Source: Sweltsa coloradensis
Lineage: Eukaryota > Arthropoda > Insecta > Plecoptera > Chloroperlidae
DNA: 64,000 nt
Reading direction: 5' to 3'
Assembly: GCA_024449915.1 (NCBI GenBank)
Contig: JAMZAV010000647.1
Location: 62,001-126,000, forward strand
Of this stretch, positions 21,215-32,582 are shown one piece after another (the first letter of the stretch is position 1; each line of letters begins with the position of its first letter). The position numbers were made by a program, and so were the translations under genes. A model generated the notes under the pieces. The model did no database searches. It worked only from the letters and a program-made list of their open reading frames with translations, and was not told where the DNA came from.

Positions 21215-23629
21215 TTTTAAAACTTTTATTAAACTCCAGAGAGTACAACACCAACTATGGCGTAACATAGGCAACATTACATCATAACAAAGTACAAAAG
21301 TAGTTACAGTCAGTTAAACATTTCAGCTATGACAATGCCAGGGTAAATGATTAATAAAATTACAAGTTTACAAAGTACATATTTATATAATTACAATCAA
21401 TTAAACATTTCAGACTATATTGTACTTTTTTTTATACCTGATTCTAGACAAGACCCTTTGTGGCAAGATCAGTAATGGAATGAGTTCTAGCTGGACATAT
21501 AAAAACATGATACAGGTCGTAAACCCTAGCACAGTGGGAGCATTTGCAGTCTGTATATGATAGTGGAACTTTTTTTCTAGGCAAAACAAATGGTGAAAAC
21601 GGTGAGCTGCTAGCACATGCCTGTTTTTGGCAAGAGGTTTTTTCCAATCATCATTTTTGAACAGATCCATAGTAAAGAATTCAGGTCTAATTTCAAGGCG
21701 TTTTGACATGCAGTTATGAACGACAGTACAAAAGGCATCTGATTGGCTTAGGTTAAATTTAAACTGTAGGTCAGCAACAAACAATGATTCATCTACCATC
21801 TCATATACCAAGCGGGAACGAGTAAATTTACATAGAGAAAGGATCTTTTTCATATATAGGGTCTTAACCGATTCTAATTGTGTGAGATTGGCTTGTGAGA
21901 GGTAGGGCCATATGATTTCGATGCCGTAGGAAGCAATCGGGGAAATTTTAAGGTGGAAGAGTTTCATAGCACAAGAGATTGAGAGTGAGTATAATTTGGA
22001 GATAAGGTGCATGGCTTTTATGGCAGAGGAACATCTTGCTTTGATGTGGGGAGAAAAAGATGTACCTTTATAATGGAATAAGATGCCCAGATATTTGAAA
22101 GAAGATACAAACTCGACTTTGTCAGTAGTACCATAGAAAAGCACATCGCTTTTGGCTAAATTCCCCCCTTTTCTGAACTAAACAACTTTTGTTTTGTTGA
22201 CATTTACTACTAAATGGTTGCTTTCACACCATGTTTTGAGTTTTAGTAAAGTGTATTGAAGCTGAGTGAGGTTTTCCGTGTATAGTGCGATGTCATCTGC
22301 GTACATTATCAAGTGAACGTCTTTGTTAAATTCGTCAAAGATAGATTCTTTTATATCTGAAGTAAATAGGTTGAACAAAAGTGGGCTGGAAGGGTCCCCT
22401 TGGAGGACTCCGTTTGACTGTGTTATTGGATCAGAGAGAAAGATACCATCGTTAACTTGCACGAAGTTAATATTTAAAATGACACTTAGTATGTTCAATA
22501 GTTCAACAGGAATGCAGTTCAGGTCGCGAAGCTTCTTGATGAGACTTTGCCGATCTACTGAGTCGAAAGCGGATTCAAAATCTACAAAGACAGTGTATAG
22601 TTTGCCCTTCACTTTGACTAGAGTGGAGTCGATTTTATCGAGAAGAATTTTGACAGCTTGCAAAGTTGATTTGCCCGTGCGGAAACCAAACTGCTCATCT
22701 GGTATTACTTGGTCAGTGAGATCTTGTAGCCGAGTATTAATAATGTTTGAAAAAAGTTTGTATACGACGGAGCTTAACGCGATGCCCCTATAAAATTCTG
22801 GTGATAGAGTGTCGCCTTTCCCCTTATTTAGGACTTTTAATGAGGACGTTCGGCATTCGTGAGGAATCTTTCCCTGTTGGATACAGATATTAAACAAGTT
22901 AGTTAAAAGTATGCAGTTGGTGTTGGCCGTGGATTTGATATGTTCGTTGGTAATGTGGTCGTGGCTCGCGGCTTTTTTATTTTTCAAAGAGTTGATTGCG
23001 CGTTGTACTTCTTGTTCGGTTATGAGGCAAAATTCGGTAGGGCTGACATAGTAATTAAGGTTATTTACTAATTGTAAAGAATCCGATGAGGATAGGGATG
23101 ACTGGTTTAAAAGGTTGGTAAAATAGGGTGTCCATTCTCTGATGGCTATTGGAGGTGCGATTGGTTGAGTCTCGTCTTTGTTAAGGAAGGTGTAAGGATA
23201 TATTTCTGCGGCTTCAATAGTCTTAAGCTCTTCAGCGATATGAAATTCCAATCGTTTATCGTGGAGGAGCTCATTGTATTCCTTCCTTAGGGCTACATAC
23301 AATACTCGTTTATATAGTCTTTTTTCCCGATTCTATTAAAATCATGGAGGGCTTTTAGTACTTTTCTCCTATGCAGGTAACACTCACTATCGAACCATGG
23401 TTTAGCTAAACGGGTTGATACTTTTTTAGGGAGTGCCGAGGTGTAAATAGAATGTTTAAACAGGTCAAATAGAGCGTCAACATTTTCGCTGACAAGGTTA
23501 TTACTATTGAATTACTATAGACAAAGTTCGCAAATTTGATCGGGTCAATGACATTTTTTATAGTGCTTTTAGTTACGCGGGGAAGAGATCTATGAGGAGA
23601 ATCGAGCTTGACTGTAAACTAAAAAAAAG
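21215..23629 (-). mobile_element. 5'-truncated LINE inside the Helitron-like element
   Basis: ATATTTAT at 21207-21214 and 23630-23637 is the target duplication. The element reads on the minus strand from an endonuclease-end remnant through the reverse transcriptase to a short AT-rich 3' tail. Truncation at about 23629 removed the start and most of the endonuclease. Confidence 0.8.
21410..23600 (-). pseudogene. LINE reverse transcriptase, broken frame
   Basis: The polyprotein would prime and copy its own RNA in the nucleus. From the N-side it shows PWFDSEC and an RR-x-x-L-x-A-L linker, then the RT domain with FVDFESAFDSVDR, NGVLQGDPSSPLLFN and MYADDIALY, then KTKVV, FRKGG, FKYLGI and a C-terminal CKCSHC...YDLYHVFICP cluster like the CCHC end of such LINEs. 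Breaks are a frameshift near 23325 in an A/G run, a TAG at 22178-22180 between KTKVV and FRKGG, and a frameshift near 21590-21640 before the zinc-like cluster. Everything else is open, so decay is recent. The clade (CR1/I-like versus RTE-like) is not settled from motifs alone. Confidence 0.85.
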
Positions 23630-23998
23630 ATATTTATCAAACAAAACGAAAATTACTAGGAAAACGCAGAAGTCCCGCCGCGTTGTTGGATGAGCGTAAT
23701 TGGTGCATTGAGCTGCCATGTGTTATGCGGATTTTCTGTTGTTCTGTGGAAAAATCATTACAAAGTTGAAGATTTTTTTTAAATTTAATTAAATTATATA
23801 CAAAATTAACTTAAATTTTAAATTCTTTTGATAAATCGTAATTTAAAAAAAAAAAAAAAAAAAATTATAAGAAATAATTATTTGATTGCGCTTAAATTTA
23901 ACACGGATATATTAATTCATAAAATTAAGGTTCTGTGAAAAAATCATTACAATCGGATAAAGCATGTAGGTGTTATAAGTCAAAGAATAGGGAACTAG

Positions 23999-25796
23999 CC
24001 TTGGTCTCAAATTCACGTTTTTCATTTTTTATTATTTATAGAACACAGTTAAATAAACTTCACAAATGAAAGATTTTTTTTTAAAAAATCATCCGTGGTT
24101 ATTACGGGGGTACAAAGTTATAGGGTTTTGAACCCCCGCGCAAACGCTCGTTCTTGGTTCAACTGCGTTACGTAGCTTGCAGCATGCTCATCGTTGTAGT
24201 TTGTATAAATACTACAACAACAACAACAAAAGCTCAACGAGCGGCCGTGCGCGGCAGCGAAGCCTAGAGGCAATACAGTGGACCATGCTCATCAATAATC
24301 GGACTATTTTGACAACAACACGAACGATGACAAAGATGACGACCATGTGATTTTGACAGTGCGTCTACCCGACCTTGACTAGAAAGCGATTTATTTCTCA
24401 TTGGTGGGAAAGAGCCACTGGTTATTTCTCTATGGTACAGTCATTCAAGGAGGCTAGGCCCTACGCCCTAGGCTGTGTCTTTGCCCTAGGTTAGGTAAAC
24501 CAATTCTATAAAATGTCCATTTGGATGCCCTAGACACAGCCTAGCCTAGGTAGGGCTATAGGCCGAGGCATTTCCTGTATCCTTAGCCAAGTTTTTTTAG
24601 GTTGATGATGATATCATTTATATCATTGATGTTTGGTAGGACTTTAGATTTTATATTTAAATATGCGCCTAGACCTGGGCGTAGTGATAGGCCTACCTCG
24701 GCCCTAGGTCCTAAGGGCCTAGGTCCTCAGGGCCTAGGTCTACCAAGAGGGCAAAGGCTACCACTGTAGAAACACCGGAGAAGATCATTTTATACACGTG
24801 CCAAAAGAACCAAACGACAAACAAGGCAAAAAGAATTGTTCAAAGCTGCAGCACCAGAATGTTTTGAGGAGGACGCCCCCTCTACAAATTCACTCTACTG
24901 TTGTGAAGACCACTTTGATGCAAGTAAATATTATTGGTCTACTAGCTTTTTAATTCACAAGTGAATTTCCTTTAAGCTTCTGTTAGGCTCCGGCCAAATA
25001 TTCTCGCAGCAAAATTTGCCTTGGGATTATAAGTCTAGGGCCTAAACGTAAGAGGCGTTTTCTCGCATGGGAGAATGTAACAAATTCAATTTTTTTTTAA
25101 TATTTCCCCGCGAGAAAATGAGTTACGTATAGGTCCTAGGCTTATAATAATCCCGAGGTAAATTAGAAGCTCATAGGAAACTAACCTGCGAAATAAAAAA
25201 GTACTAGGTAGACCAATTAATATCATTTGCTTACATGAAAGTGGTATTCACAACGGTAAAGTGAATTTGCAGCGGTAGGCTAGAGGCCCTACGATTCCTT
25301 GACATATTCTTGTCTTGTTGCGTCTAACCATTATTTTCACCTGTTTAGTTTTTTTTAGCACATAATATAAATACTTTCTCCGGTGTTTCTAGAGTGGTGT
25401 TTAAACACATCGGTACCTTACACCTTTTATAAAGCGCCATTTCTTTAAATTCAATCAAAAGGATCATTGAGAAACGATAGCAGGAATGACAGCGGGCGCA
25501 GTGACGGCAACGGGCAACTGTCTGCTAGGATGTGTTTGACCCACCGCCGACTGGATGGTAGAATATCTACCATTTATATCTAGATAGCGGTGCGCCTTTG
25601 GGTCTGCGCTAGGCTGCGGTCAGCAGTCTGACGTCACACTACTTTTCGTGTTGTCTTTTGGCGGGAAGCCAGATTCAAATTTCAGCGTTAAATATTGAGA
25701 AAAGTATTAACCTTAGACAAAAAAAAACTTTTATGTTATTTTTTTTTAGATGTTATCTTTAACATATTCGATTTCTGGAATGAAGGCTAGTTCCCT
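23999..25796. mobile_element. 1.8-kb TIR element with THAP-domain relic
   Basis: The ends AGGGAACTAGCCTT and AAGGCTAGTTCCCT are perfect 14-bp inverted repeats. The surrounding Helitron-like sequence gives a 2-bp (AT or TA) target duplication. It contains TAGGCCTAGG-type palindromic runs (24440-24750) and a decayed THAP-like coding segment. The superfamily is undecided. Confidence 0.7.
24752..24935 (+). pseudogene. THAP zinc-finger remnant
   Basis: One frame reads YHCRNTGEDHFIHVPKEPNDKQ and, after a one-base shift, a second reads KELFKAAAPECFEED followed by LYCCEDHFDASKYY. The order C-x-n, F-x-x-P-K-x-P, then C-x-x-H-F fits the C2CH THAP domain found in P-element, Kolobok and other transposases and in host proteins (known pattern). 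No initiator or downstream transposase frame is seen, and GTAAAT right after HFDAS could be an old donor. Confidence 0.45.
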
Positions 25797-27026
25797 ATTG
25801 TTTTAAAAAAGAAAGAAAAAACCCATAAAATTTCGATTTTCACAAGAAAAATTTTTCGATTGGCTCAAATTTCACACGAATATTTTAATTCATAAAATTA
25901 AAGTTCTGTGAAAAAATCATTAAAATCGGATAAAGCATGTAGGTGTTAAAAGTCGAAGAAATTTTTTAAAAATCGAAAAAAATCGTAAAATTGCGATTTT
26001 CAAGAGAAATAATTTTTCGATTGCGCTCAAAAACGTGGCAGTTCTAAGTTCAGAGATTTCGAAGGCCTCCACAAAATTTCATTGCTATTGGAGTATCGGT
26101 TTAGCCGGAATCGTGCTGACAAACACAAAAATACAGGGGAAAAAACATTCCGGATTTTTTTCTCCAGTGTAGTGAAATGGAATCTTCACTTCGCTCGCTA
26201 CGCTCATCCAATAAAATCCGTCTGGTGAATGTTTAGATGGATTGTTTTTTAATCTTAACCACCTTTCACTTAAAAAAAAAAAAATTAAAATTGTAAAAGC
26301 CTTGGCATTATCGCAACATCATAGCAAAATCGTAAAATTGCAATTATTATGAAAAATAATTGTTTGATTGCGCTCAAATTTCACAAGAATACATTAATGC
26401 ATTAAATTAAGGTTCTGTAAAAAAATCATTACAATCGGATTAAGCATGTAGGTGTTATAAGTGGAAGAATGTTTTAAAAATTTAAAAAATCATTAAATTG
26501 CGATTTTCATAAAAAATAATTTTTCGACTGCGCTCAAATTTCAGACGAATTTATTAATTCATAACATTAACGTTCTGTGAAAACATCATTACAATGGGAT
26601 AAAGCATGTAGGTGTTATTAAGTCGAAGAAATTTTTATAAATTGAAAAAATCGTAAAATTGCAATTTTCATGAAAAATAATTTTTTGATTGCTCTTAAAA
26701 ACTTGGCAGTTCTTAGTTCAGAGATTTCGAAGGTCTCCAGAAAATTTCATCGCAATTGGAGTCTCGGTTTAGCCGGAATCGTGTTAACAGACACACAAAA
26801 ATACAAACAGGAAAAAAAAGAAAAACATTCCGGATTTTTTTCTCCAGTGTAATGAAATAGAATCTTCGCTTTGCTCGCTACGCTCATCCAATTAACAATT
26901 CTACCTTAGACAGGAGTGTTTCTCGACTAACCAAATCGAGAAAAAATAAAATCATCTATTCTCTTCAAATATATAACTAAAAAATATTCATCATTCATCC
27001 ATTCATCTATTGATTTGTGTTCACAG

Positions 27027-27152
27027 GTCTTCCCGATAAGATACAGAAGTACTTCAATCGTGGATACCCTAGTACCTGGCAAAAAATCATTCCTATTTGG
27101 GAGAAACTTCTCAAAGAAGATAATAATAACAGCATCGAAACTAGTGGTGCTG
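27027..27152 (+). CDS. SANTA gene exon 7: end of SANTA domain
   Basis: The acceptor GTGTTCACAG and donor GTGAGT bound 41 full codons, entered at phase 1 and left at phase 1. The peptide holds KIQKYFNRGYPSTWQKII and WEKLLKED. F-x-x-G-Y-P-x-x-W is the C-terminal SANTA signature. The intron before it is 13.2 kb. The exon at 7546-7642 is its gapless match over 28 residues with nine identities at the same codon positions. Confidence 0.85.
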
Positions 27153-27275
27153 GTGAGTTATCAAGTTGTTAAAACTTATTTCAACCTGATTTGCCAGAAA
27201 CTGTAGGGGTGTGCGTGTTAATCATCATGTTCAGTAGTTTAATGGAATTATTTTGTCTTATTCAAAATTGATTAA

Positions 27276-27901
27276 GGGGAATCCCTAGACCTAAATATGA
27301 TTTCTTAAGAATGCATTAAAGACGCCTGAAAAGTAAATAGAATGAAAGAGGGACTTAATAAAAGAGCAGATTATTTTTTTTAAATTTTTTTGGCGGGACA
27401 TAACCTCAGAATCAACAATTATATTCAAATTACCCGAATCAAACCAGCTAGTTCAAAATTGAATTTTTAGCAGTGGGTTTTTCTGTATTGTTTCTTCATT
27501 CCTTAGTCTACAACGTAAATAAAAGGATTAATGGTTTTCTATAGTTTCTTGCCTTGTACGATTTTTTTCGCCCGCCGGTACAATTTCAAATTTTGTACCG
27601 TTTAACAGAAAAAATCGTGCAACTCCAGAAACTACAGACAACCAGTTTCCTTTTTATTTAGGTTGTAGATAAAGGAATGTAGAAACAATACACAAAAACC
27701 CGCTGCTCAAAATTCAATTTTGAACTAGCTGGTTTGATTCGGGTAATTTGAATATAATTGTTGATTCTGAGGTTATGTCCCGCCAAAAAAAAATTCAAAA
27801 AAATAATCTGCTCTTTTATTAAGTTCCTCTTTCATTCTACTAATTTTTCAGACGTCTTTAATGCATTCTTTAGAAATCATATTTAGGTCTAGGGATTCCC
27901 C
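27276..27901. mobile_element. TTAA-flanked fold-back element
   Basis: TTAA (27272-27275 and 27902-27905) flanks ends GGGGAATCCCTAGACC and its inverse. Almost the whole 626 bp is an inverted repeat with arms of about 300 bp around a centre near 27590. TTAA targeting fits piggyBac or Kolobok; no transposase is present. Confidence 0.85.
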
Positions 27902-27905
27902 TTAA

Positions 27906-29139
27906 GGCTAATCGACCGGCATTTTTCTATTTACCCAAATATGCTACCAAGTCAAAATATAGAAATGGCTTTGAAACCTGTCTTTACTAGGAAAACGCTA
28001 AGTCCCGCCGCGTTGATGGATGAGCTTTTTGGTAAGTTTTCAGTTTGCGTAGGACCACTTTTTCTTTGCAAGTGGTTTTTAAATGCATTGTAGGTGATTG
28101 TTGTCAAGTTTCTATTGTTACTTGTTAATTGTTATTATAAACCTAAAAAAACTCATATTAAAACCTTTATTCCATAGATTCTAGCTAACTTTTTCAAATT
28201 TTTCTTTCAGAAAGCAATACATCACCATTACCTTAATGTTCATGTAAAATATGAACGTTGTAGCCCCACCCGTCTGGTCAGAATCGGCCCTAATGTCACG
28301 AAAATATCGCACTAAAAATCGAACAAAATCGTAAAAGTACGATATTCATGAGAAATATTTCTTCGATTGTACCCAAAAACGTGGCAGGTCTAAGTTCAAT
28401 GATTTCGAAGGTCTCCAGAAAATTTCATCGCAATTGGAGTATCGGTTTAGCCGGAATCGTGTTAACAAACACACAAAAATACAAACAAAAAAAAAAAGAA
28501 AAACAAAAAAAATCGTAAAATTGCGATTTTCAAGAGAAATGATTTTTCGATCGATTTTTTGAACCGTGCAGTTCTAAGTTTAGAGATTTCGAAGGTCTCC
28601 AGAAAATTTCATCGCAATTGGAGTATCGGTTTAGCCGGAATCGTGTTAACAAACAGACAAAAATACAAAGAAAAAAAAACATTCCGGATTTTTTTCTCCA
28701 GTGTAGTAGAATGGAATCTTCGCTACGCTCATCCAATTAGAAAATAAAAACTATTTTTTTCTAATTTTTCTGACCGGTCACAAGGCAAATATTCTCTCTT
28801 CAAAATAATTTCAAACTTCAATTTGCCCAAGCACACCATTCAACTTAGGTAGTTGTGTTTTTGTGACATTAATTTTCAACTGGTTTTCTAGAGGCTGACT
28901 GAGAGAAAACCAGTCGAAAATTAATGTCACAAAAACACAACTGGGGTATCTACGTTGAATGGTGTGCTTGAGCGAATTGAAGTTAGAAATTATTTTGAAG
29001 CGGCGATATTTGCTGTGTGCCCGATCAGATTTTTTTTTTATATATTTTGATTTTCTAATAGAACCCGGTTTCAAAGCCATTCACTATATTTTGACTTGGT
29101 AGCATATTTGGGAAATTAGAAAAACACGGTCGAATAGCC
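27906..29139. mobile_element. Second TTAA-flanked fold-back element, abutting the first
   Basis: Flanked by TTAA (27902-27905, 29140-29143), its ends are GGCTAATCGACCGG and the inverse. The arms continue inward (GCTACCAAGTCAAAATATA), and 28785-28890 pairs with 28905-29020. A Helitron-like copy sits inside at 27987-28736. Confidence 0.75.
27987..28736 (-). mobile_element. Helitron-like element inside the TTAA fold-back
   Basis: Minus-strand ends TTGGATGAGCG (28736) and TTTTCCTAG (27987) are flanked by A and T. The middle has a variant body with the CCACCCGTCTGG/ATTTTACATGAAC block also seen at 6735-6770. Confidence 0.7.
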
Positions 29140-29422
29140 TTAATTCATAATCAGTGTGGCAACCCTAGTAAGTATTTTGATTAAAAAAATAAATAAAAAT
29201 AAGACGAGTGAGCGCAGCGAACCTAGTCTACAACGTAACTTGATCGAGTCTTCGTCAAGACTAATGTGTCCGTTAAATGTTAAATGTTTGTCTGTCAGGT
29301 CCTATATGGCCGAACGACCAAACAGATTGAGCTGAAATTTTAAACAGACATCCGTTACCAGTTAACTGAGAACTGCTAACAAAATGAGCAAAATCCATTT
29401 CGATTTAAACCTACAAGAAATA

Positions 29423-30053
29423 ACTAGGTAGCTTTGCAAACGCTTTTTCAGGCGCGTTGTTGGATGAGCGTATGTTTTTTTAAACGAAAAAGCGTAAAAT
29501 TGCGATTTTCATGCGAAATTATTTTACAATTGCACTCAAATTTCACACAAATATATAAATTCATAAAATTTAGGTTCTGTGAAAATATCATTACAATCGG
29601 ATAAAGCATGTAGGTGTTACAAGTCGAAGAATGTTTTAAAAATAAAAATAAATCATAAAATTGTGATTTTCATAAAAAATAATATTTCGATTGCGCTCAA
29701 ATTTCACACGAATATATTAATTCATAAAATTAAGGTTCTGTGAAAAAATCATTACAATCGGATAAAGCATATTGGGGTTATAAGTGGAAGGAATTTTTTT
29801 TAAATCGAAAAAAATCGTAAAATTACGATCTTAATGAGAAATAATTTTTCGATTGCGCTCAAAAACGTGGCAGTTCTAAGTTCAGAGATTTCGAAGGCCT
29901 CCAGAAAATTTCATCGCAATTGGAGTATCGGTTTAGACGGAATCGTGTTAACAAACAGACAAAAATACAAAAAAAGAAAGAAAAAAAGAAAAAAAACATT
30001 CCGGATTTTTTTCTCCAGTGTAGTGAAATGGAATCTTCGCTACGCTCATCCAA
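29423..30053 (-). mobile_element. Helitron-like element, AAGCT-type 3' end
   Basis: Minus-strand 5' end TTGGATGAGCG at 30053 after A, and 3' end GCAAAGCTACCTAG at 29423 before T. Inside, two AGCGCAATCGAAA monomers are spaced about 165 bases apart. Upstream, 29144-29422 holds no recognised element. Confidence 0.75.
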
Positions 30054-30227
30054 TAAATTGGAAAATAGGCGTGAAGTGTGAAGGTTGAATTTTAACAACA
30101 ATGCTTTTGTTCTTGAAGAAATCATTTTTATCGAATCATTTTTGTCAGGCTGTGATAACATGCATAGCAGTGACCAAGGTTTATTGAATATTGCACAACC
30201 AAGGTTCCCCTAAATTCTATTGGGACA

Positions 30228-30414
30228 TTGAGTAAACCTTGCAATCTTTACTCGTATTTCGTACTGGCTATGTTTTCCTTAGTATTGTTTGCATTTCAAA
30301 ATAAGTTTTATAATTTTTTAAATACAATCCAGAAATTTAAAAAATCTTTTCCGACCGGGGGTTTGAACCTAGGACTTTCAGATTTCGGGTATAAGGGCGC
30401 CTTAGCCAACTAGA
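30228..30414 (-). repeat. tRNA-like fragment
   Basis: On the minus strand the region 30350-30414 has a B box GGTTCAAACCCCC and an A-box-like CTAGTTGGCTAAGGCGC. The stems are too decayed for an anticodon call. No gene is seen in the rest. Confidence 0.35.
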
Positions 30415-30496
30415 CTAGGGAAACGCCAAAGTCGTTGTTAGACGAGTTAGCGAGTCATGTGTTGAGTACCGGGAACACTTGCATTTAAGTTAATTG

Positions 30497-31042
30497 ATAT
30501 ATAGATTGGAGAAGGGTTGACAGGTCGGGAAAGCAAAGAGAACATAAATCCCAGCCTGAAGGGCTGGGGTCGACAAAACTTTTCACCTGCTGATGACAAC
30601 TGCAGCTATAGTTCGTTCGTTTACATTTGACGAATTTCGGCTTTTTTGCCAACTCAGCGGGAGCATGTAAGCCACCTACTTATTATAACCAATTACAAGG
30701 GTTGTAGATTGAAATTCCGTCGTCAATGTTGCCTGGCTGTAGTTTCATTGTGCGCCTCTTTGGTGAACCAATGAAGCGCAATAATGGAAACCAAACTAAG
30801 TGGCCTGGCGACGGGTTTGGGATTCATTATTTTATAATGGGCATGCCAATCACTGGGGATCTCCGAGACTATTTCCCGGTGAACCAGAGGAAGATGATCT
30901 TGTCTAGAGGTGTGAACAAATCTGGTCTTTTGTCATTTTGAGGAACTCCAAATTCGCCAACTGTAAACGGACGAACTATAATTTAAAATTGTTACCTTAA
31001 TCCACGACGCGTTTCGTCCTTCTCATCATAAATTATAGGGTT
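30497..31042 (-). repeat. Inverted copy of the hammerhead-bearing repeat
   Basis: It contains the CCCAGCCTGAAGGGCTGGG hairpin, CTTTTCACCTGCTGATGACA and, at 31000-31030, a hammerhead on the minus strand with TGATGAG, GAAGGAC, GAAACGCGTC and GTGGATT. The stem II 5' strand (TCCCA) is deleted, so this ribozyme is broken. An element at 30611-30976 splits it. Confidence 0.65.
30611..30976. mobile_element. TA-target TIR element
   Basis: TATA (30607-30610 and 30977-30980) flanks ends GTTCGTTCGTTTACA and TGTAAACGGACGAAC. It is 366 bp long and splits the hammerhead repeat. The TA target fits Tc1/mariner-type elements. Confidence 0.75.
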
Positions 31043-31513
31043 TTGCTTTTGAGTTTAGTTGGTTTAATCATCAGTCGCCATCACTTTTCACAATAACCTC
31101 TCTGTGAAAGCCCCCTCCTGCGAAGCACCTGGTCTCTTTGGGGGCTAATACTAAAATTTGTAATAATATGTATTTGAATGTCTTAAATAAAATACTTGAA
31201 CTAAACTGAGAAGTGCGCTTTAACTGTAAGACCATAATACCGCACTCTAGCCTAGCCTATGATAGGCTAGGGAGAAAAGACCTATACTGACTGATCCAGT
31301 CTTAGGTGAGGGGATGAAAGGGAATGTTACCAGGGACTCAACACATGGCTCACTTACTCGTCTAACAATGACTGGCGTTTTCCTAATTACTAAATAAATT
31401 ATTTCATTATCTAAGTGGAGTGGACAGCCAATCAAATTTATTACGGTAGATTCATTTATATTCTATATTGTACCGTACTACAAACCCACTGGATGCTAAT
31501 ACATCCCAAATAT

Positions 31514-32538
31514 CAGTGTTGTTAAGTAGCGCGCTACTTGTAACATGTTGCTTTTTTCAGTAGCGAGGACGGTAGTGCGCTACTATTGAAAATGTAGTAA
31601 AGTAGAGAGAAGCAAGCTACTATTTACAAGTATCTGTAGCGTAAAATCGGCGCTACTCTTATTTTGCAATAATGCAATTAAACCATTACCGGTACAGTTG
31701 CAAAAATCAATCATAATTACTAATTAGGCCTAACTTGCCTCGCCGCCAAATAATATGTAGGGCTACATCGCAAATTCAGTTCCCACACGACGTACTGGCC
31801 GGCCAGCTGTGACGGAGATGGATCGAGCGCGCATCTTGTTCGCGCTGATCTCCGCGCTCTCTCGCACTCATAGCCTCATAGGCACAGGCACTACTCGCCG
31901 AGGCACAGACGAACCGAAGGCTGATACAAAAATGCGCGAGCGCGGTTGGTAAAAACTAAAAACGTATCTTTCGTAGCAAAAGTAGCTCTACAATTTTAAC
32001 CGATTTTTGTAAGTAGGCCTAGTAGGCGATAAAAACGTATTTAATAGAAATGTTTTAGGTAGGAAATTTTATAATACCTACAGGTTAACATAATATATAC
32101 TAAAAAGAAACAGTGCCAAATTCAGACGTTTTGTGCAGGAAAACGCCTATGAAGGAAACGTTTTTCCTGATAACCTATTTTACAACATTATCAGTATTGA
32201 GTTTTTCATTTTAAATTATCTAAAACGTTGATTGAAAAAAAAAATATTGACTGCTTCAAAAAAATAAGACCTCCCAGTAATAAAATTGGTAGTTTATTCT
32301 CTAAGCCTCTACTAACTTGCCTACACACTAATGAACATGAACAAAATTTTACTCTAGTTTGTGGTAACAAAACACGAAAGTAGCTGTAAAGTAGCATCAC
32401 TTCTATTATAAAGTAGCTGCACAAGTAGCAAGCTACATAAAAATATAAGTAGCTTAAAAAGGAGCTAAGCTACTTTCAAAGGTCAAGTAGCTGTAGCTGT
32501 AGCAGTGCTACTTTTTAAAAGTAGCTTTAACAACACTG
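31514..32538. mobile_element. Non-autonomous hAT element
   Basis: A perfect 8-bp duplication CCAAATAT (31506-31513, 32539-32546) flanks ends CAGTGTTGTTAAGTAGC and GTAGCTTTAACAACACTG. The interior is full of AGTAGC words and has no transposase frame. Confidence 0.85.
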
Positions 32539-32582
32539 CCAAATATCATCTTAAACTTCAAGATTCATTCAACTGCCAAAAG

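Larger units (their letters stand above)
23656..26211 (-). mobile_element. Helitron-like element interrupted by a TIR element
   Basis: Minus-strand ends are TTGGATGAGCG at 26211 and TTTTCCTAG at 23656. Flanking A (23655) and T (26212) rejoin to the uninterrupted sequence seen at 19376/19377, with no duplication. It is split by the element at 23999-25796. Confidence 0.85.
20452..26891 (-). mobile_element. Helitron-like element carrying two nested insertions
   Basis: Its 3' end (minus strand) is at 20452 and its TTGGATGAGCG-type 5' end at 26891. Alignment with the sister copy at 18693-19874 shows its sequence continues across a LINE (21215-23629) and across another Helitron-like copy (23656-26211). 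Its own parts are 20452-21214, 23630-23655 and 26212-26891. The last part holds two or three repeats of the internal monomer. Confidence 0.8.
30415..31385. mobile_element. Element with two CTAGG-type ends
   Basis: The left end is CTAGGGAAACGCCAAAGTCG and the right end its inverse (TGGCGTTTTCCTAA), both followed inward by GACGAG/CTCGTC and CATGTGTTGAGT. A short form is at 61317-61606. It carries the inverted hammerhead repeat (30497-31042). Confidence 0.7.

Noticed and set aside
22323..22793. 156-codon plus-strand frame
   Set aside because: It is the antisense of the LINE reverse transcriptase coding strand.
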